Below are positions 34,820 to 43,001 of a stretch of DNA of 64,000 nucleotides, in pieces. Under the pieces are notes generated by a model, which made no database searches, was not told where the DNA came from, and saw only the letters and a program-made list of their open reading frames with translations. A program made the translations under genes and the position numbers. Numbering within the stretch: position 1 is the first letter of the stretch; each line of letters opens with the position of its first letter. The stretch spans positions 1 through 64,000 of the forward strand of contig NZ_QMIG01000009.1 in assembly GCF_003287285.1 (NCBI RefSeq). Reading direction: 5' to 3'. Origin of the DNA: Phytoactinopolyspora halophila (GTDB taxonomy: Bacteria > Actinomycetota > Actinomycetes > Jiangellales > Jiangellaceae).

Positions 34820-35958
34820 GCTCTCACCTGCCGTTTGCGCAGGATCCAGATGAACGCGGGGACGCCGAGCATCGCGGTGACCACGCCGACCGGCAGCTCG
34901 CGCGGGTCGAACACGGTGCGTGCCACGGTGTCCACCCACAACAAGAACATCCCGCCAAGAAGGGTCGACAGGGGAAGGACGATCCGGTGGTCCGGGCCCA
35001 CGAGGAACCGGACGGCATGCGGGAGCAGCAGCCCGACGAAGCCGATCGCCCCGCTGACGGCTACGAGCACGCCGGTGAGCAGGGCGCAGGTGACCAGCAG
35101 CACCCACCGGACGCGGTTGACGTCCACACCCAGCGACGCGGCGGCGTCCTCCCCGAACGTGAACGCGTTCAGCGATCGGGCGTGCCAGAGAAACAGCAGC
35201 AAGGCGACGACGAGGATCACCGCGGCGATGCGCATCGACGACCACCGGGAGGCCGCCAGCGAACCGGAGAGCCAGAACTGCACGTCCTGGGTGGCGTGCG
35301 GGTCAGCAACCCACAGGATAACGAACGAGGTCACCGCCCCGCAGAACTGCCCGATCGCGATGCCGGCCAGGATCATCCGGACCGGAGTCAACGTTCCCGA
35401 TCGCTGCCCGATCATGAGTACCAGGAGGAACGCTGCCAAGGCACCGGCGAACGCGCCGGCGGATACGCCGACGAGGCCGGACCCGAGGCCGGCGACGATG
35501 ACGAGCACGGCTCCCAGTGACGCTCCCGAGGAGATGCCCAGGAGATACGGATCGGCCATCGGGTTGCGTGTCAACGTCTGCATGATCGCGCCGACGATGG
35601 CCAGACCGGCGCCGACGACCACGGCGTTCAGCGCCCGGGGTAACCGCATTTCCCAGATGACCTCCGCGTGGATCTGGCTGGGATGCCGGGCGCCGAGTCC
35701 GAGAGCGTCGACCTGGAGGGCGGCCAGCCCCAGCCGGTCGCTCATGACGGTCCAGGACTCGCGGATCGAGATGTCGGCCTGCCCGATGGTGACCGCGACC
35801 AGGACCGAGCCGACCAGGAGAGCTGTCGCCAGGACCACGATCCCGCCGGCCCCGATGCTCCGCCAGGACGGCCGGTGCGATTCCTGCGGTACGGCTCCGT
35901 CCTCGCCCTGGTGCGTGGAACGTGGCGGCGGGGATTCGGTGACGGGCGGGCCACTCAT
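34816..35958 (-). CDS. FecCD/BtuC-type ABC permease
   Basis: A 380-residue permease with about ten membrane segments after a 35-residue cytosolic start. Family segments are EVIWEMRLPRALNAVVVGAG, TRNPMADPYLLGISSGASLG and GAIGFVGLLLPHAVR (each at most 20 residues as quoted). Two copies would form the channel with the ATPase encoded downstream. The start overlaps the end of the binding-protein gene by 4 bp. It is part of the riboswitch 1 operon, so uptake of cobinamide or cobalamin is the best guess. Confidence 0.9.
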   Translation of the reverse strand: MSGPPVTESPPPRSTHQGEDGAVPQESHRPSWRSIGAGGIVVLATALLVGSVLVAVTIGQADISIRESWTVMSDRLGLAALQVDALGLGARHPSQIHAEVIWEMRLPRALNAVVVGAGLAIVGAIMQTLTRNPMADPYLLGISSGASLGAVLVIVAGLGSGLVGVSAGAFAGALAAFLLVLMIGQRSGTLTPVRMILAGIAIGQFCGAVTSFVILWVADPHATQDVQFWLSGSLAASRWSSMRIAAVILVVALLLFLWHARSLNAFTFGEDAAASLGVDVNRVRWVLLVTCALLTGVLVAVSGAIGFVGLLLPHAVRFLVGPDHRIVLPLSTLLGGMFLLWVDTVARTVFDPRELPVGVVTAMLGVPAFIWILRKRQVRA

Positions 35959-37043
35959 GATACGTCCAGGTTCCTGGCCGCCTCGGCCAGGACGCCGATC
36001 GTGGCGACCGTCTGGATGCCCGGTGTTGTCCGGGCGAACGGCAGCGTGACGATCGCGTCCTCCTGAACCGCCCGCAACTGGCTCAGGGCGGGATCCGACG
36101 TCAGGAAGTCGAGCTTGGTGTCGATGTCACCGTCGCCGAAGTCGGCGATGACGATCATGTCCGGATCCCGCTCGATGACTTGCTCCCAGCTCGCGTCCGC
36201 CCAGTGGCCCGGGATGTCGTCGAAGATATTCGCGAAGCCGAGCGACTCGATGATCATTCCGGGCGCGCCGCAGCAGGCGCCGACGAAGGGCGCGTCGGTC
36301 TTCATGTCCCACCAGAAGACCGACATCGGGGGAAGATCGTCGAGCGAGGCCAGCGTGTCCTCGTAGGTCTTTCGCTGCTGCTCGATGAGCGCGGCCGCCC
36401 GGTCCTCCACTCCGAAGATGGTGCCGATCTCTTCGATCTCGGCCCAGATCTCCTCGATGCTCATCGGCTCGCTCTCGTCCCGATCCGGGCACCGGCCGTG
36501 CGAGAGGAACGTGGGGATGCCGAGGTCACGGAACGTGTCCCGGCTGGCCACGCCCTCGTCGTCCTCGCGGTAGGCACTCGGGTAGGCGGCGTAGACGAAG
36601 TCGGGTTCGAGGTCGAACAGGGTTTCAGCGCTCGGATACCCGCTCTCCACCATGATGTCGAGCTGCTCGAACGAGTCGGCTACTTCGGGCGCCACGTGCT
36701 CGTCGGGCTCGCCTGCCGCCGCAGCAATGCGGTCTTGCAGGCCGAGGGCGAGCAGGATCTCGGTGGCTGGCTTGTTGAGCGGGACGACCCGCTCGGGCGG
36801 GCGTTCGATGGTGATCTCGACACCGCAATTGTCGATGGTGAGCGGGGTGTTGCTGCCACTCAGCGGCGTCGTGTCCCCTTCTTGTGGCTGCTCGACCGCG
36901 CCATTCTGGGTGGCACCGGAGCTACTTTCACTTCCGGCGCAGGCGCTCGCCACGGCGGCGGCCAGCAGGAGGCTGCCGACGAGGACCGGATGTCGCGGGC
37001 GAGGAGCGGAAGCGCCGGTGCGGAGGGTGCGGTTCGTGCTCAA
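35955..37043 (-). CDS. ABC substrate-binding lipoprotein B (cobalamin operon)
   Basis: A 362-residue periplasmic-binding-protein-like lipoprotein of the class III (BtuF/FepB) type, with lipobox VASAC (Cys35). Near the start of the mature domain come NCGVEITIERPPERVV and the family pair SWEQVIERDPDMIV. A striking GACCGAPGM motif is shared with the neighbouring paralogue. The start is TTG 37043, which overlaps the TGA of the upstream gene (TTGA) and has GGAGG 8 nt before it; the frame remains open further but without similarity. Together with the paralogue it feeds the permease. Confidence 0.87.
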   Translation of the reverse strand: MSTNRTLRTGASAPRPRHPVLVGSLLLAAAVASACAGSESSSGATQNGAVEQPQEGDTTPLSGSNTPLTIDNCGVEITIERPPERVVPLNKPATEILLALGLQDRIAAAAGEPDEHVAPEVADSFEQLDIMVESGYPSAETLFDLEPDFVYAAYPSAYREDDEGVASRDTFRDLGIPTFLSHGRCPDRDESEPMSIEEIWAEIEEIGTIFGVEDRAAALIEQQRKTYEDTLASLDDLPPMSVFWWDMKTDAPFVGACCGAPGMIIESLGFANIFDDIPGHWADASWEQVIERDPDMIVIADFGDGDIDTKLDFLTSDPALSQLRAVQEDAIVTLPFARTTPGIQTVATIGVLAEAARNLDVS

Positions 37044-38077
37044 CGCAGCACCTCCAGCTCCTCCGCGAGGTCCACGATCGCGCCCGCGTTGCGCACGCCG
37101 GGGGTGGTGGCGGAGAACGGGACCTCGACGAACCGTTGCTCCCGCACGGCTGGCAGCTCGCTCACGGCGGGCGTCGACGCGATGACGTCGCGTTTCTCGT
37201 CCGCCGGACTCCACTCGGCATCGATCAGGACGATCACATCCGGGTCGCGTTCGACAACCTGCTCCCAGCTGACGTCGGTCCAGCTGCCGTCGATGTCGCC
37301 GAAGACGTTCTCGGCGCCGGCGGCGTCCATCATCATTCCCGGCGCGCCGCAGCACGCGCCGACGCGGGGTGCGTCGGAACCGCCGTCCCACCACATCACC
37401 GTGGGCGGCGGACGGCCGTCGTCCGTGGGTACGGCAGCCTTGAGCGCGTCCTCCTGCTCGGCAATGAGCTCATCGGCCCTCTCCGAGACGCCGAAGATGG
37501 TGCCGATCTCCCGGATCTCCTGCCACACGAGCTCGATGTCGAGCGGCTCGTCACTCGGCGTCTCCGGGCAGGCGCTCGGAGACAGGTAGCTCAGGATGCC
37601 CAGCTCGGCCAGCTCCGACCGATCACCCGCGTGCTCCGGGTCGAACGCGCTCGAATACGCGGCATACACCGCATCCGGCTCGGCGTCGAGAAGGGTCTCG
37701 GTGGACGGGTACTCGTCCGCGAGGACGGGAACGGACGCGTACGCGTCGGCGTACTCCGGCAGGATCTCGTCATCCAGGTACGCCGTCCCGACCAGACGAT
37801 CTTCGAGCCCCAGGGCGAGCATCACTTCCGTCGCCGCCTGGTTCATGGTGACGACCCGTTCCGGAGCACCATCGAGCGGAACGTCGACGCCGCAGTTGTC
37901 GATCGTGTCGGTATCGGCGTCGCCGGGAGTTGAGCCGTCGTCGTCGGACGCCGTCGCGCTCTCCGTCGAACTGTGGGCGCCGCCGCAACTTGCGAGCAGA
38001 ACGGCGCCGCACGCGAGGCCGATCACGCGAAATGTTCGAGAGAACCGGAAACGGGGGGCACGTGCAGATACGGCCAT
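37040..38077 (-). CDS. ABC substrate-binding lipoprotein A (cobalamin operon)
   Basis: A 345-residue class III binding lipoprotein, the first gene after riboswitch 1. The lipobox is LLASC (Cys31). It parallels the next gene along its length: DNCGVDVPLDGAPERVV, YPSTETLLDAEPDAVYAAY, EIREIGTIFGV, VGACCGAPGM, SWEQVVERDPDVIV. The two are therefore a tandem duplication. Binding proteins with this ACCGAPGM segment form an actinobacterial subgroup; relatives have been linked to F420 precursors in some annotations, but the B12 riboswitch here argues for corrinoids or cobalt. Confidence 0.87.
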   Translation of the reverse strand: MAVSARAPRFRFSRTFRVIGLACGAVLLASCGGAHSSTESATASDDDGSTPGDADTDTIDNCGVDVPLDGAPERVVTMNQAATEVMLALGLEDRLVGTAYLDDEILPEYADAYASVPVLADEYPSTETLLDAEPDAVYAAYSSAFDPEHAGDRSELAELGILSYLSPSACPETPSDEPLDIELVWQEIREIGTIFGVSERADELIAEQEDALKAAVPTDDGRPPPTVMWWDGGSDAPRVGACCGAPGMMMDAAGAENVFGDIDGSWTDVSWEQVVERDPDVIVLIDAEWSPADEKRDVIASTPAVSELPAVREQRFVEVPFSATTPGVRNAGAIVDLAEELEVLR

Positions 38078-38097
38078 GGGGACCGCCTTCCATCACC

Positions 38098-38290
38098 TCG
38101 TGGAATCGGACTATCCAGTGCCGTGGCCGGTCTCCTGGCTAACGGGTCTACACCCTCCGGCTTGCCTTCCCAGACAGCGCGCTGTCCAGTGGCTCTCCTG
38201 TGCAGGAGATGAGGCCGGGAGCTTCCCGATCACAGTGGCGAGGGCCGCTCCGGCATTGCACCGGATTCCCGTACACCACGGCGGCTCATA
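38098..38290 (-). promoter_or_regulatory. Cobalamin riboswitch 1
   Basis: On the minus strand the region has GGGAATCCGGTGCAATGCCGG, quoted here as GGGAATCCGGTGCAAT, then the B12 box CTCGCCACTGTGATC. AGCCACTGG, GGGAAGGC and GCCAGGAGACCGGCC follow in the right order for the Cobalamin family. The 3' part ends ACGAGGTGATGGAAGGCGG just before the ATG of binding protein A, so adenosylcobalamin probably hides that ribosome site. Its 5' end reaches almost to the cobB stop. It controls the eight-gene operon down to cobC. Confidence 0.93.
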
Positions 38291-38292
38291 CT

Positions 38293-39735
38293 CTACCGGT
38301 GCCGGGCGGCCGCGGCGAACCGGCGGGCCATGTGGGGGTGTCCGGCCCAGTGGACGTGCAGGTACGACGCGTGAACGCGGCTGGTCGCGAACCCTTCGGC
38401 GTGGCCGTCCCACTGCCAGGCCGCCGGGTCACCATGGCCCGGCGTGACCCGGGTGCGGTGGAACTCGTGCGCGGTGACCTGCTGGCTCGCTGGTGCGAGC
38501 AGGTTGTCGGTGGCGGCGACGGCGCTGCGATACCCGAGCGTGCGCCGTTCTGTCATCTGTGCCGACGCGTCGAGCACGCCAGCCATCGGTAGCCCGTCGA
38601 GCTCCCGGCACAGGTAGGTGAGCCCGGCACACTCGGCGACGACGGGGCCGGTTCGCGCGATTTCCGCGACGGCCGTGCGCAGCGGCTCGTTGGCACTCAG
38701 CAGCTCGGCATGGACCTCCGGAAATCCGCCGCCGAAGTACAACCCGGAACATCCGGCAGGTAGCGCGTCGTCGGTGAGGGGATCGAGGTCGACGACGTCG
38801 ATCCCTGCGGCGTCGAGCAGTTCCATGTTCTCGGCGTAGCGGAAGGTGAAAGCGGGCCCGGCCGCGGCAGCGATCACGGGGCGGGCTCGCCGATCACCGG
38901 TGGTGAGCCCGTCGGAGCGGTGCCCGCGATCATCAGAGACGGTTCCCGCGTCGTCGCCGTTCGAAGCGGCGATCTCGGCGCGCGGATCCCATGCCGATCC
39001 CGCGAGTGCCGGCGCGGTGCGGGCGGCCTGGACGACGGCGTCGAGGTCGATGCCGCGGCCGATCCGCTCGCGCAGGGCGTCGAGCACGCGCCCGGATTCC
39101 GGCTCCCTCTCCGCCACGGGGACCAGGCCCAGGTGCCGGCTGGGCACCTCGAGATCGTCGGACCTGTACAGCACGCCGAGAACCGGGATGCCGATCCCGT
39201 CGAGGGCGGCCCGCAGCTCCGTCTCGTGGCGTTCGGAGCCAACCTTGTTCAGGATCACCCCGGCCAGCGACACTCGCGTGTCGTAGGTGGCGAATCCGTG
39301 CACCATGGCGGCGATGCTGCGCGAGATCGCGCGGGCGTCGACGACCAGGACGACGGGCGTGTGGGTGATCGTGGCCACGTGGGCGGTCGAGGCGAATCCG
39401 TCGGTGCCAAGCGCGCCGTCGAACAAGCCCATGACCCCTTCGATGATGGCGACGTCGGCAGGGCGCGATCCCGCCTGGGCGCCGTGCAGGAGCAGTGGAA
39501 CGAGACGTTCCTCACCGTGCAGGTGCGGATCGAGATTCCGCCCGGCCCGGCCCGTGGCGAGTGCGTGGTAGCTCGGGTCGATGTAGTCGGGACCGACCTT
39601 GTGCCCGGAGATTTCGAGGCCACGGTGCCGAAGAGCCGCCATCAGACCGGTGGCGATAGTGGTCTTGCCGTGCCCGGATGCGGGCGCCGCGATGGCGAGC
39701 CGGGGAAGTGCCGCCTCCTGTCGAGTGAGGGCCAT
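38293..39735 (-). CDS. cobB: Hydrogenobyrinate/cobyrinate a,c-diamide synthase
   Basis: A 480-residue CobB. The N-terminal dethiobiotin-synthetase-like ATPase domain has the P-loop PASGHGKTTIATG and HKVGPDYIDPSYH. The C-terminal class I glutaminase domain has LYFGGGFPEVH and the nucleophile Cys in VAECAGLTYLC, with the partner His near HEFHRT and VHASYLHVHW. It amidates side chains a and c using glutamine and ATP. It is transcribed alone, divergently from cobL across a 38-bp gap. Length and motifs are complete. Confidence 0.95.
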   Translation of the reverse strand: MALTRQEAALPRLAIAAPASGHGKTTIATGLMAALRHRGLEISGHKVGPDYIDPSYHALATGRAGRNLDPHLHGEERLVPLLLHGAQAGSRPADVAIIEGVMGLFDGALGTDGFASTAHVATITHTPVVLVVDARAISRSIAAMVHGFATYDTRVSLAGVILNKVGSERHETELRAALDGIGIPVLGVLYRSDDLEVPSRHLGLVPVAEREPESGRVLDALRERIGRGIDLDAVVQAARTAPALAGSAWDPRAEIAASNGDDAGTVSDDRGHRSDGLTTGDRRARPVIAAAAGPAFTFRYAENMELLDAAGIDVVDLDPLTDDALPAGCSGLYFGGGFPEVHAELLSANEPLRTAVAEIARTGPVVAECAGLTYLCRELDGLPMAGVLDASAQMTERRTLGYRSAVAATDNLLAPASQQVTAHEFHRTRVTPGHGDPAAWQWDGHAEGFATSRVHASYLHVHWAGHPHMARRFAAAARHR

Positions 39736-39760
39736 ACCGTTCAGTCTGCCGGACGCAAGC

Positions 39761-39766
39761 TACCGT
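39761..39766 (+). promoter_or_regulatory. -10 box (TACCGT), leaderless cobL
   Basis: TACCGT fits TANNNT and is 7 nt before GTG 39774. The whole cobB-cobL divergent promoter region is only 38 bp, so the two promoters must overlap. No riboswitch fits in this gap. Confidence 0.5.
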
Positions 39767-39773
39767 GACTCTC

Positions 39774-41030
39774 GTGAACCCCGTGCCCTCCCCGACGATC
39801 CCACCTGCGGACGTGATCTGCGTCGTGGGCATCGGCGCGGACGGCTGGCCAGGGCTGACGGATCACGCACGCGAGATCGTCGAACGGGCCGACGTGCTGG
39901 TGGGCGGTCAGCGTCACCTGGACATGGTCCCACGCGACGATGTGACGAAGGTCTCGTGGCCGAAGCCGTTACGTGACGGGCTGCCACGCCTGTTCGCGAC
40001 GCACGAGGGCCGCCGTCGGGTGGTGCTGGCCAGCGGTGATCCGCTGGTGAGTGGGGTGGGGACGACGTTGATCGAGCTCTTCGGCAGCGACGCCGTGCGC
40101 ATCGTCCCGGCTGTCTCGTCGGTGGCGTTGGCACGGGCCCGGCTGGGCTGGGCCGCGGACCGTACCGAGGTGATCAGCGTCGTCGGGCGGGAGGTGCGCC
40201 GGATCGCGCGGGCACTGGCGCCGGCCCAGCTGCTGCTGATTCTCAGCTCGGACGAATCCACGCCGGCGCTGGTCGCCTCGCTGCTCACCGAGCACGGCTA
40301 CGGCGCCAGCCGGGTGTGGGTGCTGGAGAACCTGGGCGGTGCCGACGAGCGCTGCGTCAAGGGAACCGCGCGGGACTGGGGGCATCCGGAAGCTGCGCGG
40401 CTCAACGTCGTCGCGGTGGAATGCGAGCCGGACCCCGGAACGTGGCCGCTGGCCACCGTGCCGGGCTTGCCCGACGAGGCGTTCGAGCACGACGGCCAGC
40501 TGACCAAGCGAGACATGCGGGCCAGCTGCCTCGCCCGGCTGAACCCGCTTCCCGGTCAGCTGCTGTGGGACGTGGGCGCGGGTTCGGGCAGCATCGCGAT
40601 CGAATGGATGCGCGCGCACCCCTCCAACCGGGCGGTCGCGGTCGAGCCGCGTACCGAACGGGCCGGGCGTGTCACGCGCAACGCGCAACGTCTGGGCGTG
40701 CCCGGATTGCGGGTCGTCGAGGCGTCGGCGCCACGAGCGTTCACCGAGCTGGACGAGACCGACCGGGCGCCGGACGCCGTATTCGTCGGCGGCGGGGTGA
40801 GCACCCCGGGGCTGATCGACGAGTGCTGGACCGCGCTGCGTCCGGGTGGCCGGATCGTCGCCCACGCCGTGACGCTCGAATCCGAGGCGGCGCTTGTCCG
40901 CGCGCATGCCGCCTACGGTGGCGAGCTGGTGCGGCACTCGCTGGAGCGTGCCGCACCGCTGGGTGGGCTGACCGGCTGGGAACCGGCGCGGGCCGTCACC
41001 CAGTGGAACGCGAGCAAGGAGAATCGTTGA
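39774..41030 (+). CDS. cobL: Precorrin-6Y C5,15-methyltransferase (decarboxylating)
   Basis: About 418 residues in two domains. The N-terminal CbiE-type tetrapyrrole methylase (VICVVGIGADGWPG, VLVGGQRHLD, VVLASGDPLVSGVG) methylates C5. The C-terminal CbiT-type SAM domain (LLWDVGAGSGSIAIEWMR) methylates C15 and decarboxylates the acetate side chain on ring C. GTG 39774 is taken as the start because TACCGT lies 7 nt upstream; GTG 39765, two GTGs earlier in the frame, overlaps that box. The end overlaps cobM by TTGA. Confidence 0.94.
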   Translation: MNPVPSPTIPPADVICVVGIGADGWPGLTDHAREIVERADVLVGGQRHLDMVPRDDVTKVSWPKPLRDGLPRLFATHEGRRRVVLASGDPLVSGVGTTLIELFGSDAVRIVPAVSSVALARARLGWAADRTEVISVVGREVRRIARALAPAQLLLILSSDESTPALVASLLTEHGYGASRVWVLENLGGADERCVKGTARDWGHPEAARLNVVAVECEPDPGTWPLATVPGLPDEAFEHDGQLTKRDMRASCLARLNPLPGQLLWDVGAGSGSIAIEWMRAHPSNRAVAVEPRTERAGRVTRNAQRLGVPGLRVVEASAPRAFTELDETDRAPDAVFVGGGVSTPGLIDECWTALRPGGRIVAHAVTLESEAALVRAHAAYGGELVRHSLERAAPLGGLTGWEPARAVTQWNASKENR

Positions 41031-41788
41031 CCGTCTACTTCATCGGCGCCGGTCCCGGTGCCGCCGATCTGATCACCGTGCGCGGCCGGGACCTGCTTGC
41101 CCAGTGCGGAACGTGCCTGTATCCGGGAAGCTTGACCCCCACGGAGCTGCTGGACCACTGTCCCGAAGGCGCCCACCTGATCGACACCGCCGATCTCACT
41201 CTCGACCAGATCATCGACGAGCTCGCCTCCGCCGATGCGCGGGGCGCCGACGTGGCGCGGCTGTGCTCCGGCGACCCGTCGATCTACAGCGCGGTCGCCG
41301 AGCAGATGCGCCGCCTCGACGCGGCCGGGGTGCCGTATGAGGTCGTGCCCGGGGTTCCCGCGTTCGCCGCTGCGGCGGCACTGCTGAAGCGGGAACTGAC
41401 CGTGCCCGCCGTGGGCCAGAGTGTGGTGCTGACCAGGGCGCAGGCCAGGTCGACGTCCATGCCGGAGGGGGAGGAGCTTGCCACCTTCGCGGCCAGCGGA
41501 GCGACACTCGTGCTGCACCTGGCCGTCAACCGGGTCGAACAGCTGGTGGACGAACTCGTGCCCCACTACGGGACGGACTGTCCCGCGGCCGTCGTGGCAC
41601 AGGCAAGCCAGCCCGGTGAGCAGGTGATCCGCGGGACGCTGGGCGGCATCGCGCGCGCGGTCCGCGACGCGGGGATCACCCGGGCGGCGACCATCTTCGT
41701 CGGGCCGGTGCTGGCCGCCGAAGGGTTCCCCGACAGCTTCCTGTACTCGGCTGACCGTGACCGTTCGAAGCAACCGTCATCGCTGTGA
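41027..41788 (+). CDS. cobM: Precorrin-4 C11-methyltransferase
   Basis: A 253-residue uroporphyrin-III C-methyltransferase-type enzyme (CobM/CbiF). The SAM-binding start is VYFIGAGPGAADLITVRG, and later motifs are ARLCSGDPSIYSAVAEQ and VPGVPAFAAAAALL. It adds the methyl group at C11. The start codon is TTG 41027, overlapping the cobL TGA, with AAGGAG about 6 nt upstream; this is the only in-frame start next to the conserved N-terminus. It converges on cbiD. Confidence 0.94.
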   Translation: MTVYFIGAGPGAADLITVRGRDLLAQCGTCLYPGSLTPTELLDHCPEGAHLIDTADLTLDQIIDELASADARGADVARLCSGDPSIYSAVAEQMRRLDAAGVPYEVVPGVPAFAAAAALLKRELTVPAVGQSVVLTRAQARSTSMPEGEELATFAASGATLVLHLAVNRVEQLVDELVPHYGTDCPAAVVAQASQPGEQVIRGTLGGIARAVRDAGITRAATIFVGPVLAAEGFPDSFLYSADRDRSKQPSSL

Positions 41789-41835
41789 GTGCAGGTACGA
41801 GAGATCCGGAGAGGGTCTCGACGCGCCGGATCTTC

Positions 41836-42918
41836 TCAACCACGGCCGACGACCGCGCCGGCCCGGTCGACGGCCACGACGTCGACGGTGACGGGTGCAC
41901 CACGCAGCACGTCGGCAGCCGCCTCGCGTGCCCGGCGAGCGACGAGCGTGCCGAGGTCGACGCCGGCATCCTGGGCGAGCTCCAGGGCGTGAATGGCGGT
42001 GTTGGCCGCACGGATCGGATCCGCCAGCTGCGGATGCCCCGCCGTGGTGACCAGCTCGGCGAGCAATGTGAAGTCGACCTGCGAGCGCTGGGAGTGCAGA
42101 TCCAGGTGCCCGGCAGCCAGTTTCGACAGTTTGGCGAATCCCCCGGCAATCGTCAGCCGGGGAAGGGGATGGCGGCGCAGGTACTTCAGCACGGCGCCGG
42201 CGAAGTCACCCATGTCGAGCAGGGCACTGTCCGGCAGCGCGTACATCTCCTGCACCACCCGTTCGGATGTGCTCCCGGTCGCGGCCGCCACGTGCGTGAG
42301 CTCCAGGGCCCGGGCGACGTCGATGCCGCGCCGGATGCTGTCGATCCAGGCCGAGCACGAGTAGGGGACGACGACACCGGTCGTGCCGAGCACGGACAGG
42401 CCATCGACGATGCCCAGCCGGGGGTTCCAGGTGTGGCGGGCCATCTCGTCGCCGTGCGGGATGGAGATCTCCACGACGACGTCCGCGCTGCCACCGTGTG
42501 CCGTCGCCACGCGTTCGATCGCCTCGCGCATGAACTGGCGGGGCTTGGGGTTGATCGCCGGTTCGCCGACCGTGAGGGGAAGCCCCGGGCGCGTGACGGT
42601 ACCCACGCCGTCACCGGCGCGGAACGTGACGCCCGAGCCCGGCTCGCCGGCGCGGACGGTCGCGACGATCAGGGCGCCGTGCGTGACGTCCGGGTCGTCG
42701 CCGGCGTCCTTGATCACTCCGGCGCTCGCCGAGTCGGCTTCCAGGCGTTCAGTGGCCAGGGCGAATGCGGGCCGCTTGCCCTTCGGGAGGACGACCTCGA
42801 CTGGATCGGGGAAATCGCCGGTGAGCAGTGCGGTATATGCGGCTGTGGTGGCCGCCGTCGCGCATGCGCCGGTGGTCCAGCCGTAGCGCATGCCCTCGCT
42901 GGTCCGTTCCGTCGTCAC
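41836..42918 (-). CDS. cbiD: Cobalt-precorrin-5B C1-methyltransferase CbiD
   Basis: A 360-residue CbiD. The typical start is RYGWTTGACATAATTAAYTA (20 residues), followed by FRAGDGVGTVTRPGLPLTVG and PGLPLTVGEPAINPKPR (each within the limit as quoted). It methylates C1 with loss of the C20 fragment. In the aerobic pathway this step is usually done by CobF; CbiD takes its place in several actinobacteria. GTG 42918 is chosen (MTTERTSEGMRYG), with GGGAG about 8 nt upstream; the long upstream frame is the antisense of cobK. It is divergent from cobK with 83 bp between. Confidence 0.93.
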   Translation of the reverse strand: MTTERTSEGMRYGWTTGACATAATTAAYTALLTGDFPDPVEVVLPKGKRPAFALATERLEADSASAGVIKDAGDDPDVTHGALIVATVRAGEPGSGVTFRAGDGVGTVTRPGLPLTVGEPAINPKPRQFMREAIERVATAHGGSADVVVEISIPHGDEMARHTWNPRLGIVDGLSVLGTTGVVVPYSCSAWIDSIRRGIDVARALELTHVAAATGSTSERVVQEMYALPDSALLDMGDFAGAVLKYLRRHPLPRLTIAGGFAKLSKLAAGHLDLHSQRSQVDFTLLAELVTTAGHPQLADPIRAANTAIHALELAQDAGVDLGTLVARRAREAAADVLRGAPVTVDVVAVDRAGAVVGRG

Positions 42919-43001
42919 TGCTCGTTCTCCCGCTCCCGGTCCATCGGCCGGGCCGGATCTCGGTCGATCTGTCGGTTCATCCGGCCTTCCTGGAGTATGA
43001 C

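Noticed and set aside
33986-36049. 687-codon plus-strand frame across the ABC transporter genes
   Set aside because: It is antisense to three well supported transporter genes; long stop-free antisense frames are expected at this GC content.
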